Shown: piece by piece, positions 12,284-26,867 of the stretch | Numbering within the stretch: position 1 is the first letter of the stretch | How the letters are laid out: every line of letters starts with the position of its first letter | DNA from: Prunus persica | Taxonomy: Eukaryota > Streptophyta > Magnoliopsida > Rosales > Rosaceae | Reading direction: 5' to 3' | Length of the DNA: 64,000 nt | Assembly: GCF_000346465.2 (NCBI RefSeq) | Contig: NC_034013.1 | Coordinates: 11,269,373-11,333,372 of the forward strand | Program-made: the position numbers and the translations under genes | Notes under the pieces: model-generated | Databases searched by the model: none | What the model saw: only the letters and a program-made list of their open reading frames with translations | Told to the model about the DNA's origin: nothing

Positions 12284-15200
12284 TCACAACGGGAAAGTTC
12301 CCAACTCATGGCCATGCCTCGTAAGAAGTACTTTCCGTTCACCAACCCATTCTAGCCGATAGGAGAGGTCAAGATTATGAATCAACAGTTTCAAATTGTC
12401 TGCCTGACTCAAACCCTTCGTGCCTTCCTACCACCCAAAAGAAAAAGGAAGGATAAACAAGCAGTTGTGGAGAAGGAATATTTGGCGTGTTCCACATGGT
12501 CAAACAGAACTAGATAGATGCCTCTAGAGAGATAGAGACCATATAAATGAGAGAAGGAATATCGAGTTTAACAAAAAAATGAAACACAATTCAGAAACAT
12601 CATTTACAAACATCTGCCTGGAAGAGATACCTGAACATTGACTTGCCTATCGTGTCCCATAATGCTTGCCATTATGCTTGACCTAGAAGAATTAGGCGAG
12701 AATCCCTCCCAAGGAGGAACAAAGATCAATTTTGTGCACTGGACAGGAACTAAGTTTCGACTCAGTTTCTCCCAAAATACAGATCCTAGTGACCACCATC
12801 TGATCATCAATCCATGCTCAGAGAAAGCAACCAGCCCCTGCAATTGGATATGTTATGATAGTAGACAGCACACTTGAACAAGTTCATTCCTTGTGTATTG
12901 ATATTCCAAACGGTTTTAAATGGTTCCCACCAATGCAATACATTAACATTAGCAAAAGCTTCTGACTTGACTTGAGACCTGTTTGGCACAGCTTTTGGAA
13001 GGGCCAAAAGCATTTTCAAATAGCCAAAAGCATTTTTGACACCGTTTGGCAGAAAAATTTAAAATTTAATGGATTATAAAAGCACTTGGATCTTTCTTTT
13101 TTTTTCTTTTCAATTAAGTGGAATCATGTCCGAATGTGTAGTCTTGGTTGACAGTCTGGTGACATAGCATTATTTTGTCAGTTAATGAAATGTACCTCTC
13201 CATCAGGGGAAAAGCTCAAAGCTGAAATTGCAGTAACTAGCATCATTTCTGAACCGGCTGCAAGTAAATTTGGAAGTCCGGGAGGTCCACTTGCATCCAA
13301 AACTTTTATCTTCATAACACTACATTGAAAAAACAATGCACAAAAGTGGAGTAAGCCAGCACAGAGTCAAGAAGCAAAAATATCAAGAGATAAGTACAAA
13401 TCTCTGAATAAGTTCAAATTTTTGTTAAATATAGCTATTACTCTACCAGATTCCCAAACAACCAACCCCGACTGCCAAAACTAACATAGAACAAGGGAAT
13501 GTCACCCTTTCTTTTAGGTTTTCTCTTAACTGTATTATTCTATCTTTGAGTACCTTTGCATGTCATAGACCCGAATGGTAGCATTGTTTCTCTCTCCAAT
13601 GACATCCCCAACAGCCAATCTGGTCCATGTATCATTCAGGGCTACCATGGGGAATGCACGTACAACTTCCTTTAATGCAGTCATTGAACTTTGAAAGCAA
13701 GTTTTACGCATGACTGAGTTGCTGGGATCCACAGTTTGTAAAATGAAGTCAATTACCTGCAAGTCTGTCCAACTGTCATATAAAAATGACAAAATGAAGC
13801 ATAAAAGCCTGAGAATTAAACTAACTAAAATAGAAAGACAGAGCCACCTTATCCCAATATCTGCAACTAATACAGATCCCTTCACCCCCTCTTCCATTTA
13901 TTTCGAGTTATATAATTACCAATTACATAAAAAAGAAATCGAGCTTCCAAAAGAAGGTTTGTTCATAAGACAATTAAACACCATTTTTATATGCATGATG
14001 AAATATGAGACCTGTTATCGCCAATGACTAAATATTGTAAAGTTAGTTATTCGAAGGCCATAAAAAGCAGAATATGAACTTCTTTATTCAACACATTTGA
14101 TTACATTTATAACTAAAGTTAACCTATATAAGTGGGAATAAACAGGAATTGGACCATGATGGGTTTAAGCATCTAGAAAAGGGAAAAGGATGAGCCGCAC
14201 TTATAAAACATGATAATTTTTTAATTTTAAAAAAAAAAAAAACATAAAAATCCAATTATCGACGACTCAGCATACATGGATGGTGTAATCCAAGTGTCCT
14301 TAGTGCTCAATTAGGAATTTTCTATTATTTTCCTGCAGTTAAGACTCTTTTAGAATTGCTCTTGAAATTGGAGATGGACTGTCTCGCCCATTAATAATTA
14401 GCAGTACAAACCTTATCAAGGTATTGAGCCAAGTATCTTGGAGAACCACGCACAACCCTGATCAGAGTCATAAGAGATACTAGATGAACAGGTGAATCAG
14501 ATGCAGTAGACCAGATTTGGCTTTCCATAACAGTTAAAAACCCTGGGACATCAGCCACAGCTAAACTTGGAAGAAGAACACCAACCAATATCTCCCGAAG
14601 GCCAACCGGTACAGCTAAAATTTGTACAGCTGAGTTGACAGATGGACCACTTACACACTCTATCTGGAAAAATATATCCCCAATCAGACGAGGTATTTCA
14701 GAACTGATGCATTGTTTCCACGTACTCTCCATACCTTCAGCAAGGAGCTCTGCTGCAGTTGAACTATATTTCTCATTCATGGCCATAACAAGCTTCATTA
14801 ATGGATGAACAACAAGCATAGCAAGACATGGCTTTACAAGACTTGGGTACCAAATAGCCAAAGCTGCTGCAACAATAATATGAGATGTCATCGCGTCTTG
14901 GCTTGTCCCCCCAACACAAGAAATCCAGTCTTGCATCTCAAATGATTGTAGCCATGCAAGAATATTCAATTCTTCAACCTTAGAAATCCTTTGTGTTTCT
15001 GCCAGCTGGTCAGAATGCAATCTGTTAGCAGATGTTTCTTCTATGTTTGAATTTACATGTTCATTTTCTCCAAGTCCACTTAGAGAGCTCAGATTTGTGC
15101 GACCACTTGTTTTTTGATTACATAGTGGAAGTGGAATCGCCCGTGAAGCAGCACAGTGGAATAGAGAGCGTGCAGCCATACGTACATGTTCGCTTTCATC

Positions 15201-18200
15201 TTGCCAGAAACTCACCAAAAGCTATAAAATAGAGTATGCATATAAGGTTAACCAAAAACATGATAGGTTTAAATTGTCAATCCCATATCCTACAATTCAA
15301 GTCCTGAAGTGAATACTGATGTTATCACCAAGTTGCTGAATAATGAAACAAGAAAGTTTATCAAACAGATGCAGAATGTTCATAAACCATACTTACAAGT
15401 TACAACCATTAAGAATGTTGCTGCTCTTTTAAAGAAAAATCAAAAGGTGATGAACTTTACAGCAGAATTTTTTGTAAATATCCGGGGCTGGAACTGATAA
15501 TTCCAAATTTTGAAACTATTTCCCATCTTCTCACCAACTAAACAGATATCATGTGTACACTTAGTGCTTTAATCTCTCCACTTCCTTATTAATGTTTTCA
15601 TCTAAAACTTAAATGTCAATAGTTTGAAAGTAACTGACTGCTCTCTACCCTTTTGTTAAACAACCAGGTGGGAAAAGAATTCTAAGCACAAAAACTAGCC
15701 CAACATTTAATATTAGAAATAGACAGCAGTAACCAGCAGCTTATTGACTATTTATAACTCCTATACCTTATGTGGTGAGTCTTGTCAACTACATGATTTA
15801 CACTGACCCATTTTTTAGACATAATACAGCGTAGGTAATATTTCTGAATTATGGGGATCAATTATCAAGTAAAAAGGGTATTTTACTCCTAAGATCTCTC
15901 TAAACTGATATTTCTTTCTTGGAAAAGGAAAGGAGAGAGGGGTTGACTTCAAGCAAAAGTAGTTCAAATAAGTTTAGAAAGTTTAAAAGCAATCTCCTTT
16001 GCCCTAACACTGGGAAAGGAAAATAAAATATAAGCATTTAAGAACAATCAAAATCATCAGCACAAGATTCAACCTGAAGTAAGGGTGGTTTTATATCTGG
16101 AATTTTGTCTGCAAAGTTCCTAGTATAAAATGCTGCTAAAGCACTGCCAAAAGAAAACATCAGACAAGAAAAATGCAATGACTTTGAGTGAACATTAGAA
16201 ACAAGAAAAATAATAATAAAAAAATGAAAAGGACCATTACACTTCATATGCAGAAAATATAGTTTTGAGATCACCTGCTGGCATTGGAACTGGTGTGTGA
16301 TAGGCTAATCATGCGTTGGGCAAGAGACACCATTGTGAGTGACCTCATTGCGCAAAACTCTGATGACATTCTCCAAAGCTGAAATGTTGTTTTCAATTTC
16401 TCAGGAAAATTTAAAAGAAGCCAAACAAGAAGACATGTCTCAACAATTAGTGCCATTCTTCAAACGTACCTCAAGAGTTGCACTCAAATTAGGAAATGTC
16501 AACGTCAAAGACCCTTTGTCGCCTTGAAAACCAGAAGCTACAATAAAGCTCTTGGGTCTCTTCAACTTCATGTCAGTTATAAGCAAGTTATCAAGCTCGG
16601 GATCTACATTCCACAAGTGTAAAGATGCCAAGCTAAATCGAAGTAAACATTCTTCAAGCGTCTTAATCCATTCAATCTCTTCAACAATAGCATTCGAGGT
16701 CCCATGCACACCAGGTCTATTACCTAAAGGCTTGTGGTGGGGACTTGATGTCTCAGATCCCTGTCCCTTCACATAGTTATCCTGTTTATTATCACTGCCA
16801 CTTGCTATCAGGTCATGCTTCTGATAAGGAAACACTAATGATGCAAGGTCAAAACTCAGAGCAGCAATTCCAGGGAAAGGGCAATAGGACTTGATTGGAT
16901 GCTTGTTGCTTTGAAGGGTCGCCGCAGGGGCTGGAAATAGTTTTTCAGAATCACCTTTACTAATTCTGGAAGTATTGGACTCAACCATAGTACCAGGCAC
17001 AAAATTTGTTGAAGTGCCCAATTTTTCTGAATTATTCGGATGAGAGTGAGTAGAGATCCCATCTTCAATTACTGGAAGAAGTAATGAGGAAACTGAGGTA
17101 TTCCCATTCAATACACTTCCAGAAATGGAATTCATGCTGATGCCTTTACAGAAATGGTCAAACATTGAATGAGATGGTGTTCCTCGAAGGACTCGCTCTC
17201 GAGCACCTGTCTTTACATCCCAAATGTATAGAATATCAACGGCATCAGATGTTCCTGAATGGTTTCGGCACAAGCACGCAATATAACCTCTTCCACCATC
17301 CCATACAACTTTTGCAGGATAGCTGGGATGCCCAGGAAAAATTCTCTCTACTCGCAAAGTCTCAAGAGAAGCTAGTGCAACACATGAGTCCTCCCCAACT
17401 GAGAGAAAACAATCACTCCAAGGACGGTAGGTATGAGCTGGGGGAAGAATTATTTGGCGCACTGGGCCCACATGTTGGTGCATTACAGTGATCGGATTTC
17501 CAGTGTCAAGATCCCATATGCGAACTGTGCAATCCATGCTTCCAGACACCAAAACCTGATTGAAACTCCACCCTTTCGCAATACCCACCATCCTATGTGC
17601 TGCCAAACAGAGAACAGCACCTGTGTGCCCTAAAAAGAACTGTCTAGATATCTGCGGCTTCACCTCATGATGTGAGCTCCCACCAAGAGAAGATAGGCCC
17701 TCAAACAAATCAAATCGAACAATCTCTATTTCTCCAGTAAAGAAGCCATACACAACAGCATAAGGAGCAAAGAATGTTTCAGAAATAACCATGGAAGAAG
17801 ACACAACCCCTCTTTTATTAACTAAACCAAGATTGTCATTATCATAACCATTTACACTTCCTGAGCTTGAAACAAAAGATTTTGAAGATGTTAGTTTGGT
17901 CTCCATATCACCTGGGCACTCAGATTCATTACTTGAGGTAGAATTTGCAGTCCAGTCTACCAAAGAACAGCCTACGCCATGCAATTTAAACCATAGGCAC
18001 AAATTCCCATGGTCATCATGTTTCCGACATGTAGACCAGATTGTAACATGGGGTTTCCACTGTAAAGGTTCTTCAGCATCAAAGCAAAGTGATTCAATGC
18101 GAAGAATATAATGGCCCATTTGAATGAAACTAATAGATAGTCTCACATCAAGTGGATGAGTGTTGGCAGGGATCTCACAGAGTGACTCACACTTAAACAT

Positions 18201-19523
18201 ACCTTTAGAATATGATATCGAGTAAACAATTGAAAGACCTTTGTTATTCCAAACAGCAAAGTTTCTTGAAAAAATTTCATCAGATTCTTGGGTATTTGGT
18301 AAATTGCCAACATTTTCAATTTCAAGAAACAAACCACCCACCATATGTGATTGAGTAGGATTACTTTTTTCACAAAGGAGATCGTCCACAGAAGAAATCT
18401 CTCCTATTGTATTGCCACTAGGCAATAGTCTAAATATGCAGCGACTTTTTAACACAAAAGCGACAACATTCCCACAAGTTGCAATTGACATTACATTTCC
18501 TCCCTCACTTAACCCCTCTGCACAAACAGTCATTTCCAACTGAGAACTTGGATGCAAACCAGTGCCACCCTCCTTATCTTGGTGTGGATTCTTTGGTATT
18601 GAAACCAGCTGTAGCCTACCAAATGAATCTGCCATAACTACAGCATGCTTCTCCTGATCCTCAGTTAATGAAACCACATCCATAAACTTCAATGAACCAA
18701 TAGACAAGTTTCCATGAAAAACAGTTTGGACAATGCTAAGCGTATAGGAGTCAACAATAACCACAGTGCATTTGGGGGGTTTCTTATGCTGAGACTCTCT
18801 ATCCCCCAACACCTCCCCCACTTCACTTGATTCAACGGAATGATGGTCCAACAAATGCACACTATCAACAAAACAGCATGCAATACATACATACCGTGGA
18901 TTCGAAGGCAATGTCCTAACCATGGACGGACTGCCAACCCAAGGCGGCAACTTCCTTCTGCGTCGGCAATGCCCACTGCTTCTGCTCCACACACACAACA
19001 TGCCATCAGCACACGCACTGATTAACGCGCCATGACTATGGGGGCTAGAGCTCACCTCACCATCACCTAAAGAGTCTCTTCCTTCACTCCCCGAAACCAC
19101 AAGTGGATCACAAATGCCAAGGTCGGCTATGGGCGCAGCATGGCCACACAACATAGCCATTGGCACAATCTCCTGCTCCAAACAAGAATTGTCAACACAA
19201 AATCGTTCAACGATCAACACCATACTTGGAAACAATTATACAAATTACAGAATTCAACTAAGAAACTCTTGTTAAGCAAATTAAACTAAGCAAACAAGTA
19301 AGGGAGATCACATTCGCAATGAAATTCAAGAACAAATAACAAACAGGTGGTGAGCGAGTGAAAGTACCAAGTTGGAATCGGAAGAATGGAGGTTCCACCA
19401 GATGATGGAGCCATCGGATCCGCCGGTGTAGAGCGTCGGGGGGTGGCTGAGCGCTGCAGCGGCGGTGACTCGGTGAGAGGGAGGCGTGCCTGACCATATG
19501 CACGCGACCGATCGGCACTTCAT
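12284..19523 (-). CDS. WD40 protein, WDR7/Rabconnectin-3-beta-like (transducin family)
   Basis: Seven coding blocks in nine exons join in frame to about 1,507 aa: 19368-19523, 16470-19172, 16275-16378, 16074-16143, 14412-15221, 13554-13756, 13196-13319, 12631-12837, 12284-12427. All junctions are GT-AG and every phase closes; the protein ends LTRHGHELGTFPL. The first exon has a WD repeat (LYTGGSDGSIIWWNL), and exon 2, a single 2.7-kb exon, holds several more, the clearest at about residues 585-630 (VSGSMDCTVRIWDLDTG). A helical middle region (exon 5) is followed by C-terminal WD repeats (ISALSFSPDGE, GLVAFSEHGLMIRWW). In animals WDR7 pairs with DMXL proteins to regulate V-ATPase assembly; a similar job in plant endomembranes is inference from homology. 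Start ATG 19523 is the first that gives the WD repeat in frame. No damage seen. Confidence 0.9.
12972..13085. repeat. hAT-MITE-like fragment in WDR7-like intron
   Basis: CCTGTTTGGCACAGCTTTTGG followed by repeated CCAAAAGCATTTT and a second GTTTGGCAGA is typical of short hAT-derived MITE pieces. Only one convincing terminus is visible. Confidence 0.3.
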
Positions 19524-20386
19524 GACTCAGTGAGTCGCAGCAAGTCAGATCACATTCGAACGTTAAGTCCTTTGCGAGAGTTGGGATTGGGGGTGGCTCG
19601 TCGTGGCTGAGTAAGCCGAGTAGAGAGACGTCAGAAGTGTGGCTCACTAAACGGGCACTCCGCGGCTCCGCCTGCCTCTCTCCCAGGATCATCAGTAGAA
19701 AAAGGAAACGACATGTCGTGCAGAATGATTAATCAAGTCAAGTGCTGCACTGCACCTGCTTTTGTTGGGAGTTGGGATACATTCGTTCATGGTTTCAAAT
19801 CTAGTTCATTTATTATGACGGGAAGTTGTTATTTTAAAAATGGAATGTGTCATCCAGCTTAACTAGTTTTGCTACGATCGGTCGTGCGTGCGCATGCACA
19901 TCTATAGTCAGGGAAGATGCACCCGCATGCACATGCGTGACTGACTTTAGCACTCTTTGAGTTCTTGAAAAGTTCAATAACCATTATAACCAGTTTAGAT
20001 TTTTACTTGGAAGATAATTCACTCAGATTGTTCATTCTGGTAAAGAGCCAGTGTAAATTAACATCATAAACGTCGGCTATGTGAAGTTCAAAATACTAAC
20101 ATGGACAATTACACCAGAGGTACAATCTGCCAACTACAAAATCATTACCACTAATTCCTTCAAAACCTGCACACTATAATTTTACAAGCTGACCCCCAAA
20201 TCGCTCAATTCTCTCTTCTTTTCTAGGGTCGAAACTCGCCCGATTCAGGAGCCCTGAATATCGCGTAATAGACAAAAGCATACTCCTAAAATAACTTTAC
20301 CAGTTACCACTGAATACAAAATTGACCTACTATACTATGTACGGCAGCGTAAAAGAACTCCCCGGCAGAATGAAGACGAGATCAAC
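19524..20386. other. Intergenic: PIAL 3' UTR and WDR7-like promoter
   Basis: Both neighbours are on the minus strand and head to tail. The lower part, next to the WDR7-like start, is relatively GC-rich and is a probable 5' UTR/promoter; the upper part should carry the PIAL 3' UTR. No other element was seen. Confidence 0.5.
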
Positions 20387-23300
20387 CTATTGAGGATGAC
20401 TATTATGTGTTTGAGGAACCTGAGCGCTCATATTGCCAATCAATGTCTCTGGTTGCGACGGAACAACAGGTGGTGGAGATGTCAAATTTGGTGGAGGTCT
20501 CGCCGCTTGAGTGGGTTGGGTTGGCGCTATTATGAACTGGTGAAAAGCAGCACTGTAAGCCCGACCTGACAGACTTCCGCGCATACGACCTGTTGGTCGC
20601 CAGTTCTGCTCAGATGACAAATCCACCGATCCATCAGCCCCTGAAACTGCTTGCATCGTACCTCCTACGTTTACTGGCAAAGATGGCCTGGTTCTCGGAG
20701 TTTGATTTTGAACTGGCATGGATGGAGACTGCCTGGCCATGATCGCAGCTAGGTGAGTACCAGCCTTGAACCTCTGTTGGTTGTTTAAAGAACTTGATGT
20801 TTGACCAGTCCCAACTTGTGCATTTCCTTGTTGGATATGTGCCCGCGAGAGATGTGAAGATGATCGAATGGAGCTTGAAGACTGACCCATAGTCTGGGGA
20901 GTCCTTGCATTATTAAAAGCTTGCTGTAAGTGTGCATTCTGGAAGTCCATGAGCCCAGGAGATGCTCTGTTAGCACTTTGCAGTTGACTCGGAACTGGAA
21001 GGCCAACAACCTGTTGGACAGATTGCCCGTGAATGAAGGACTGATCTTGACGATCCCAGTTCTGTAAGATTAATGAAACGAAACTCGGTAACATTAAAGT
21101 GCAGAACAAGAAAAGATCCTCTAGATTGGAAATAGAAAATTTTCTCTAGAATGCTTTGACCAACAACCAATCAAACTGGAAAATACTGATTAAACCAAGT
21201 CAATTTCAGGTCCAGCGTCCAGGGTTTCCCATTTGCATTTATACTGATTGCGACCACCATAACAAAATGGACATCAAGAAAAGAGGGAGCACTAACCTGT
21301 GTAGTTTGTGAGGGATGTTGCAGTGAAGATGAAGCAATGTTTGACACTTGAAGCGGATTCATTCGGGGCCTAGAAAAGTGTTGCTGCCTTTCCAAATCAC
21401 TACATACTGCATTGACACCATTTGCTGTGGGTGTGATAGATTGTCCAACCTGAGAACTAAGAGAGGCACTAGAGGGAGTTGAGGAATTCCAACTAGTTCT
21501 TGGTCTTTGTTGCAAACCTGGTCCCTGAGACTGTGCAGGGAGGGCCTGAACTGCCGTTGGAGTCCTGGGTAATACTCTGTGTGATGCAAATCTCCCGTAC
21601 TCATTGTTAGCAGCTGAACTTGCAAACTGTGACTGTTGCCACTGAAAATTATTGGGAGAAGAAAATTGATGCATTGCAGACGCCACAAGATCAGTGGTCA
21701 AATGACTCTCAGTTCCTCGATCAAGTGCAGGAGAAACAGCATCAGTCAACACAGGCGACTGTAAATTTGCAGGACCAGTGTGAGGAATAACACCACCCAT
21801 TTGCGTGTCTGACCTTATACCGGAGGCCAACGAACCATTAGCAAAGAAAATTCCAGACCAAAAGTCATCCTCTAAATGAGCAGCAACAGTTTGATTAACC
21901 CTGTTTGTGTTGCTCAAAGGTTTCACATCTTCAGTTTCGCAAGCACTCACAGTGTCCATCTCAGTATCGTCCTCAGTAAGATCCAGAACATTAGCAAGTG
22001 CAGTTGAGACACGGGTAGATTCTTCCTGCTGAGAGCTTTCTTTTGGAAGGCCCTTATCATATGCCCGATCCACATCATCATCATTCTCCAATACAGCTTT
22101 CCATGATCCATCCATGGAGATTATTACTTCAGCAACATTCTTTCCTACCTCTCTCAGGACCTGGGGGAGAAAACCAACTGGTTTATCAATACAAGAAAAA
22201 CATAACGCAAATAAAAATGGAAAATGCAAATAAGTAGCTACTTGCCTTAATCATATTTTGATCAACACAAATGTCCAAAAAGCAGACATACTGATTACAG
22301 TGGGGGCAGCGCCATGAAGGTCGTCTTAAATTTATACCAACAAAGTTACTGAAGTCGAAACACTATTAAGTCACCAAAAAGAAAAAAAAAATTTGAAATT
22401 AGAAGACAGTATTGAACTATCAGAACAGGAAAAGCTAGATCGTTCCATGTCCAATTACAGAATAACTTAACTTTTCATCAACTATCCGAGCTAGACAGTA
22501 TTTGAATCTCAAGTTCCCAAGCAAATAAAATATCAGTGTAATATTGTATGTTAGTTACCACTGCTAGGTTAAATAGGAAAATTTGACTGAGTATATAAAG
22601 GATAACAGAATTTAGTGTCTTCTATTCCTATTTCTCGACTCCGCCTTCAAACCTCAACTATTATCAAGAGAACAGTTGGTGGGGCACAGAAAAAACTTTT
22701 CCTTTAGCCTTTCCTGTCTTCCCTACAAACCCTATAGTGGAAATAAAGGTTTCTTTTAATTTCTTTTCTGTTCCCTGAGGATGAACAATCATAGTAATAT
22801 TTTTTTAATATCAAAATTTGAACCTGAACTCATAAGAAATATCTGTCAAAAGTAAAAATCTGAAACCATGTGACCTTGAAGTGGCACATGTAAAGCACTC
22901 GTACAGATAAGGGAAGTGGCATAAGTGCACAAGTCAAAAAGATCTGAGGTCCCATTAAAAACCAACATGCAAGCAAGATGCATATAGATCGCAGAACAAT
23001 TTTACATGGCTCAAAAGCTTGTTACATGTTGATTATGTAGGAACTTGGAAACATAAATTTGAAACCAAAGGCATCAACAGGAGAAAATGAACATATGTAT
23101 AATATGTGTATAGCTGCATGGACCACTCACTTGAAGATGTTTGCACAATCGACCTTTGACAGGAGTTTTGATACGTGTATAGCTGTTTTGCACATGAAAG
23201 CAAATGTAACAATCAGCATCATATCAACGAAGTTTGATCAAATAGGTATTGGCAAAAATACACATTTTGATGCATTTTAATGTAGAAAAAGAGGACAAGA

Positions 23301-26300
23301 TATGCGACACAACTTCAGCACATTAACAGTGTTATTCACACAAAATAGGACATGGCCAAAATGTTATGTTAACCGTTGAAATCAAAACTTAACAAATATT
23401 GAAGCAGCTGACCAAGCTGATGAAAAACAATATAAACCCTTTGAACTATGCTATCTTCCAAAAAAAACCAAATCAATCTTTCCCAATCTGAATTAATTAA
23501 AAAAAGCAGAAATCCCATAAGATTTCTAGCATTAGACATTTCTGCTGAAGGTAATAGTGCGGTTCAGGTCAAAATGTCCAAGGAATACATATCTCAAAGG
23601 TAAAGGATAATAAATAAACTAATAATATTCAAAACAAAATAAGCTAAGAAAAATATTACCCAAGCAACAAATATCACGGCGTACCTTATGGGACAATTGA
23701 GAGATATTCTTGATGGCCCTTCGATTATATCAGAATCTAATGATTGAAATAAAACAGTTATCATTTAAACATACTATACTATGGTACAAAGCCCAATGGA
23801 TTTCAAAAGTTTAGGTAAGATGACATATCTACATAGTGTATAAGAATAAATTGAAAAGTAATCATGTGTAACACCTGAATCTGACGAAGGTACAATGGGC
23901 TGAGTATAATCTTTCAGTGTTGAAGTGTCAGGTGATGATGTGATGCGCATAAAGGCAACCACAATGATATAGTGACCTAAAAGTAGTTACATTACAGTCA
24001 GAGCTGGAAGAATATTGTACAACAAAACTACAATACTTAGACCATGAAGACTTGCACCCAAGCTCACCATTGAACTGGCCCACAGCTTGAAGAAGGTTTG
24101 ATCCAAATTTAAGCATTCCAGTCACAACTGATGGCATCTGCGGTCCAGTATCCTGACAAACAAAATGTAAGACACAGACTGTTACTAAATAAATACTATG
24201 GTACAACCCAAATTCAGTCATTTGTATCTAGCTATTGAGTAAGTGGAACCACACAAACCATTAAAACGTTTGTCCTTCTATCTACTCCCTTTCCATTTAG
24301 AAGAAAGCTACAGAAGTAAAAGAAATGTCATCAGAATAGATAGGTAACACCTCCAACGAAAATAAAAGATTAAGAGGAAAATGAGCTGTACTTCACTTGT
24401 GGCGGACTTATAATACACGCAGATGTCTCCATATTATCTGTTTGTGCTACAAATAACCGCTTCAGGAAAATAAAAAAGGGTGAGATCAAGAATTACTTTC
24501 ATAAATCATATTTCCAATTCAATGCATGAAAGGAAAAACAGTATAAAGTACAATTTAAAGCACAAAGCGAAAAACCACCACAATTGTAGAACCAAATTGT
24601 AACTGTTTAACTAGTTGGAAAATGCATCAAATGAGACTGAAGTAAATAACAGTTCATAGAATAAAAATTACAGTGATTCTACCCCTAAATTATTGACTAT
24701 TTGTGGGACTTACCAAAATTTATATAATTAACAGTTCATAGAATAAAAAGTATATGTAGCATGCCCAAAGTTTGAACAAATAAGTTATACTTAAAAGTAC
24801 AGACTTAAAGGTTAACACAATCACGTTTTTTCACGAGGGTTAACAACAATTATGTTGCTATGATATATAAACTGCACTAGTGTTTTATAACTATAAAGAA
24901 AAAACTGTGTGAATGTTGTGCATTATGGCAAAAAGGGCTTGCCAAAAGAATGGGACAAGGTCAAGCAACCTTGTTTGTAATAATCTCACACATTTGTAAA
25001 CCAACACAAGTACACAAATATATACATAAGTACATATACGAAATATGGGGTATGGGGAATAAGAATTTAGGAGACATAAGCCATCTGTTAGACCATTTAT
25101 GGACGATTGATGGGCTTGCTACATGCATGTATGTGTCTATGTGTATTATGCATGATCACACGTGTGTGCTTGCATGTGTGTGTGCATCCACGCATGTGTA
25201 AAAAAAAATTAACAAGAACTCATGCACTTACAAACACTACCAACATTGCAACTAATTCAAGAAGATGCTTACAATTTTTTCTTGAGGAGTATATACTGTA
25301 CTCTTTGAAATATGGAAATCAAGCACGTACGTTCCATATCCAGGCTACAACACAATGACACATACTTCAAAACAAACCCCCAAAAAAAAAATTATGTTAA
25401 AAGAAAAAAAAATTTGAAAAAAAGAATGAAGAGCCACCTTGACTTCGAGAGAGGCAAGTATCTGGCCCATATTCATCAGTGGATAATATCTGCAAACAAA
25501 ACCCAAACACACGCACAAGGAGGTCTTTCAAAAATGTATTTGTATCGTCAGCATGGTTATTAGAAGGAGCAAATAAAGGATACTTTAAATATTAGGAACT
25601 GAAGAGGTCAAATGTAAACATCAACCAGAAACACAACACAAACTGAATACAGTGTGGAGAAAGTTAACATTTAATTGCTTCAATATATATATAATACATA
25701 ATTCAAAGATGTCAGGCCACGTAACTTCATTATCCTTGCATTCATGAAAAACTTCTACCTATTCCTGGTAAAACTCTAATTTCTAAATTCTATCATGGCC
25801 GCATGGCTCAGGATCATTAGGCTAAGATGATATGTCGTGAAAGAAAGTAAAAAAGTATAGCAGAAGTTCCACCTTTTCATTATTGTGTCCACAGTAGAGA
25901 GACAACAGCTAGGTCCAGTTTTAAAATCTCCTGGGAGCCAGAAGCTACTCCCTGTCTATAATTGCAAAGAGATGATCATCAGAAACATCTACATGAAAGA
26001 AATAACAGCAATAATAAACAAAGTAACAGCAAACCTCATTAGCTAGAGAAAATAGTTCTTCAGTCTCCTTTTCTGAAAACCATCCAGTCTTACAAGCATT
26101 CTACCAAGAAAAACACAACGTCAGCTGGAAAACTCATGCCTATATGTTCAAATTCTTTCAAACTTGATACAAAAACAAAACCAAATATACCTTCTAGTAA
26201 AATGAGGGAAAAAGTAAAAACATGAACAAAGAGCAAGCCACGTATAAGACTTGGGCAAATGTGTAACACCCATTTGGCATTCATTCAATAAAACTAAAGG

Positions 26301-26867
26301 CATTATGGTAATACCTTAACAGAGATCATCAGCACCATGATAGCAGCTTCCAATACTTTGTCACTCCTACGCTGGCATATCTGCACAAAACATGCTCAAG
26401 TATAAATCTTTTTCACTGCTAAAAAAAAATAAAAAAAAATTCGGAAGACAACATAGAACAGGGCATTGATGAACTAGAAGAAGAAAACTCCAATACCTGC
26501 TTCAACAACGCAGGCAAATCGTGGGCTATCGTCGGAATCTCATTGTTTGCAACGGCATAATCAATGCCTCTACATGTGCCAAAACAATTTCAAAAAAAAA
26601 AAAAAAAGGGGAAAACAAAGAAATTGAAAATAGGGTTTGAGAAAGAGGTAGAAGCTAGTACCTGGAAAGGGAAAGGCAGAGATTGAAGAACTCCATGGCC
26701 TCGCCACGGTAGCCAGATTTGACGTGAGCAGCCAAGCGCTCAGCCACGGCGGCGACTCGGTAGGAGTTGACGAGCGAAGCCGAGAGTTGCTGCTGCCCAA
26801 CGCCGCCTACGTTCAGACTCACTAAATTGTTCACCACCGCCTGCGGTGTTAGCGTTGTTCCATTCAT
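20387..26867 (-). CDS. PIAL2: E4 SUMO-protein ligase, PIAL1/2-like
   Basis: Sixteen exons join in frame to about 893 aa: 26662-26867, 26497-26569, 26315-26380, 26035-26100, 25873-25955, 25438-25489, 25273-25344, 24392-24459, 24259-24307, 24068-24152, 23875-23976, 23685-23736, 23131-23182, 22246-22362, 21297-22160, 20387-21061. The SP-RING is split by introns: SLNCPISYTRIKTPVKGRLCKHLQ then CFDF and RRPSWRCPHCNQ, with the zinc-binding Cys and His in place. Downstream, VLDLTEDDTE is a strong SUMO-interacting motif, followed by a long Gln/Ser/Pro-rich tail. PIAL proteins extend SUMO chains on substrates, and Arabidopsis PIAL2 also works with MOM1 in gene silencing (family knowledge). Start ATG 26867 (MNGTTLTPQ) opens the frame. 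The intron after DQNMIK begins with GC (AAG|GCAAGT). PIAL1 and PIAL2 cannot be separated from sequence alone; the symbol is the closest family name. Confidence 0.92.

Noticed and set aside
19258..19692. Upstream minus frame starting MILGERQAEP
   Set aside because: It is out of frame with the WD repeat of the first WDR7-like exon and has no similarity I can see.
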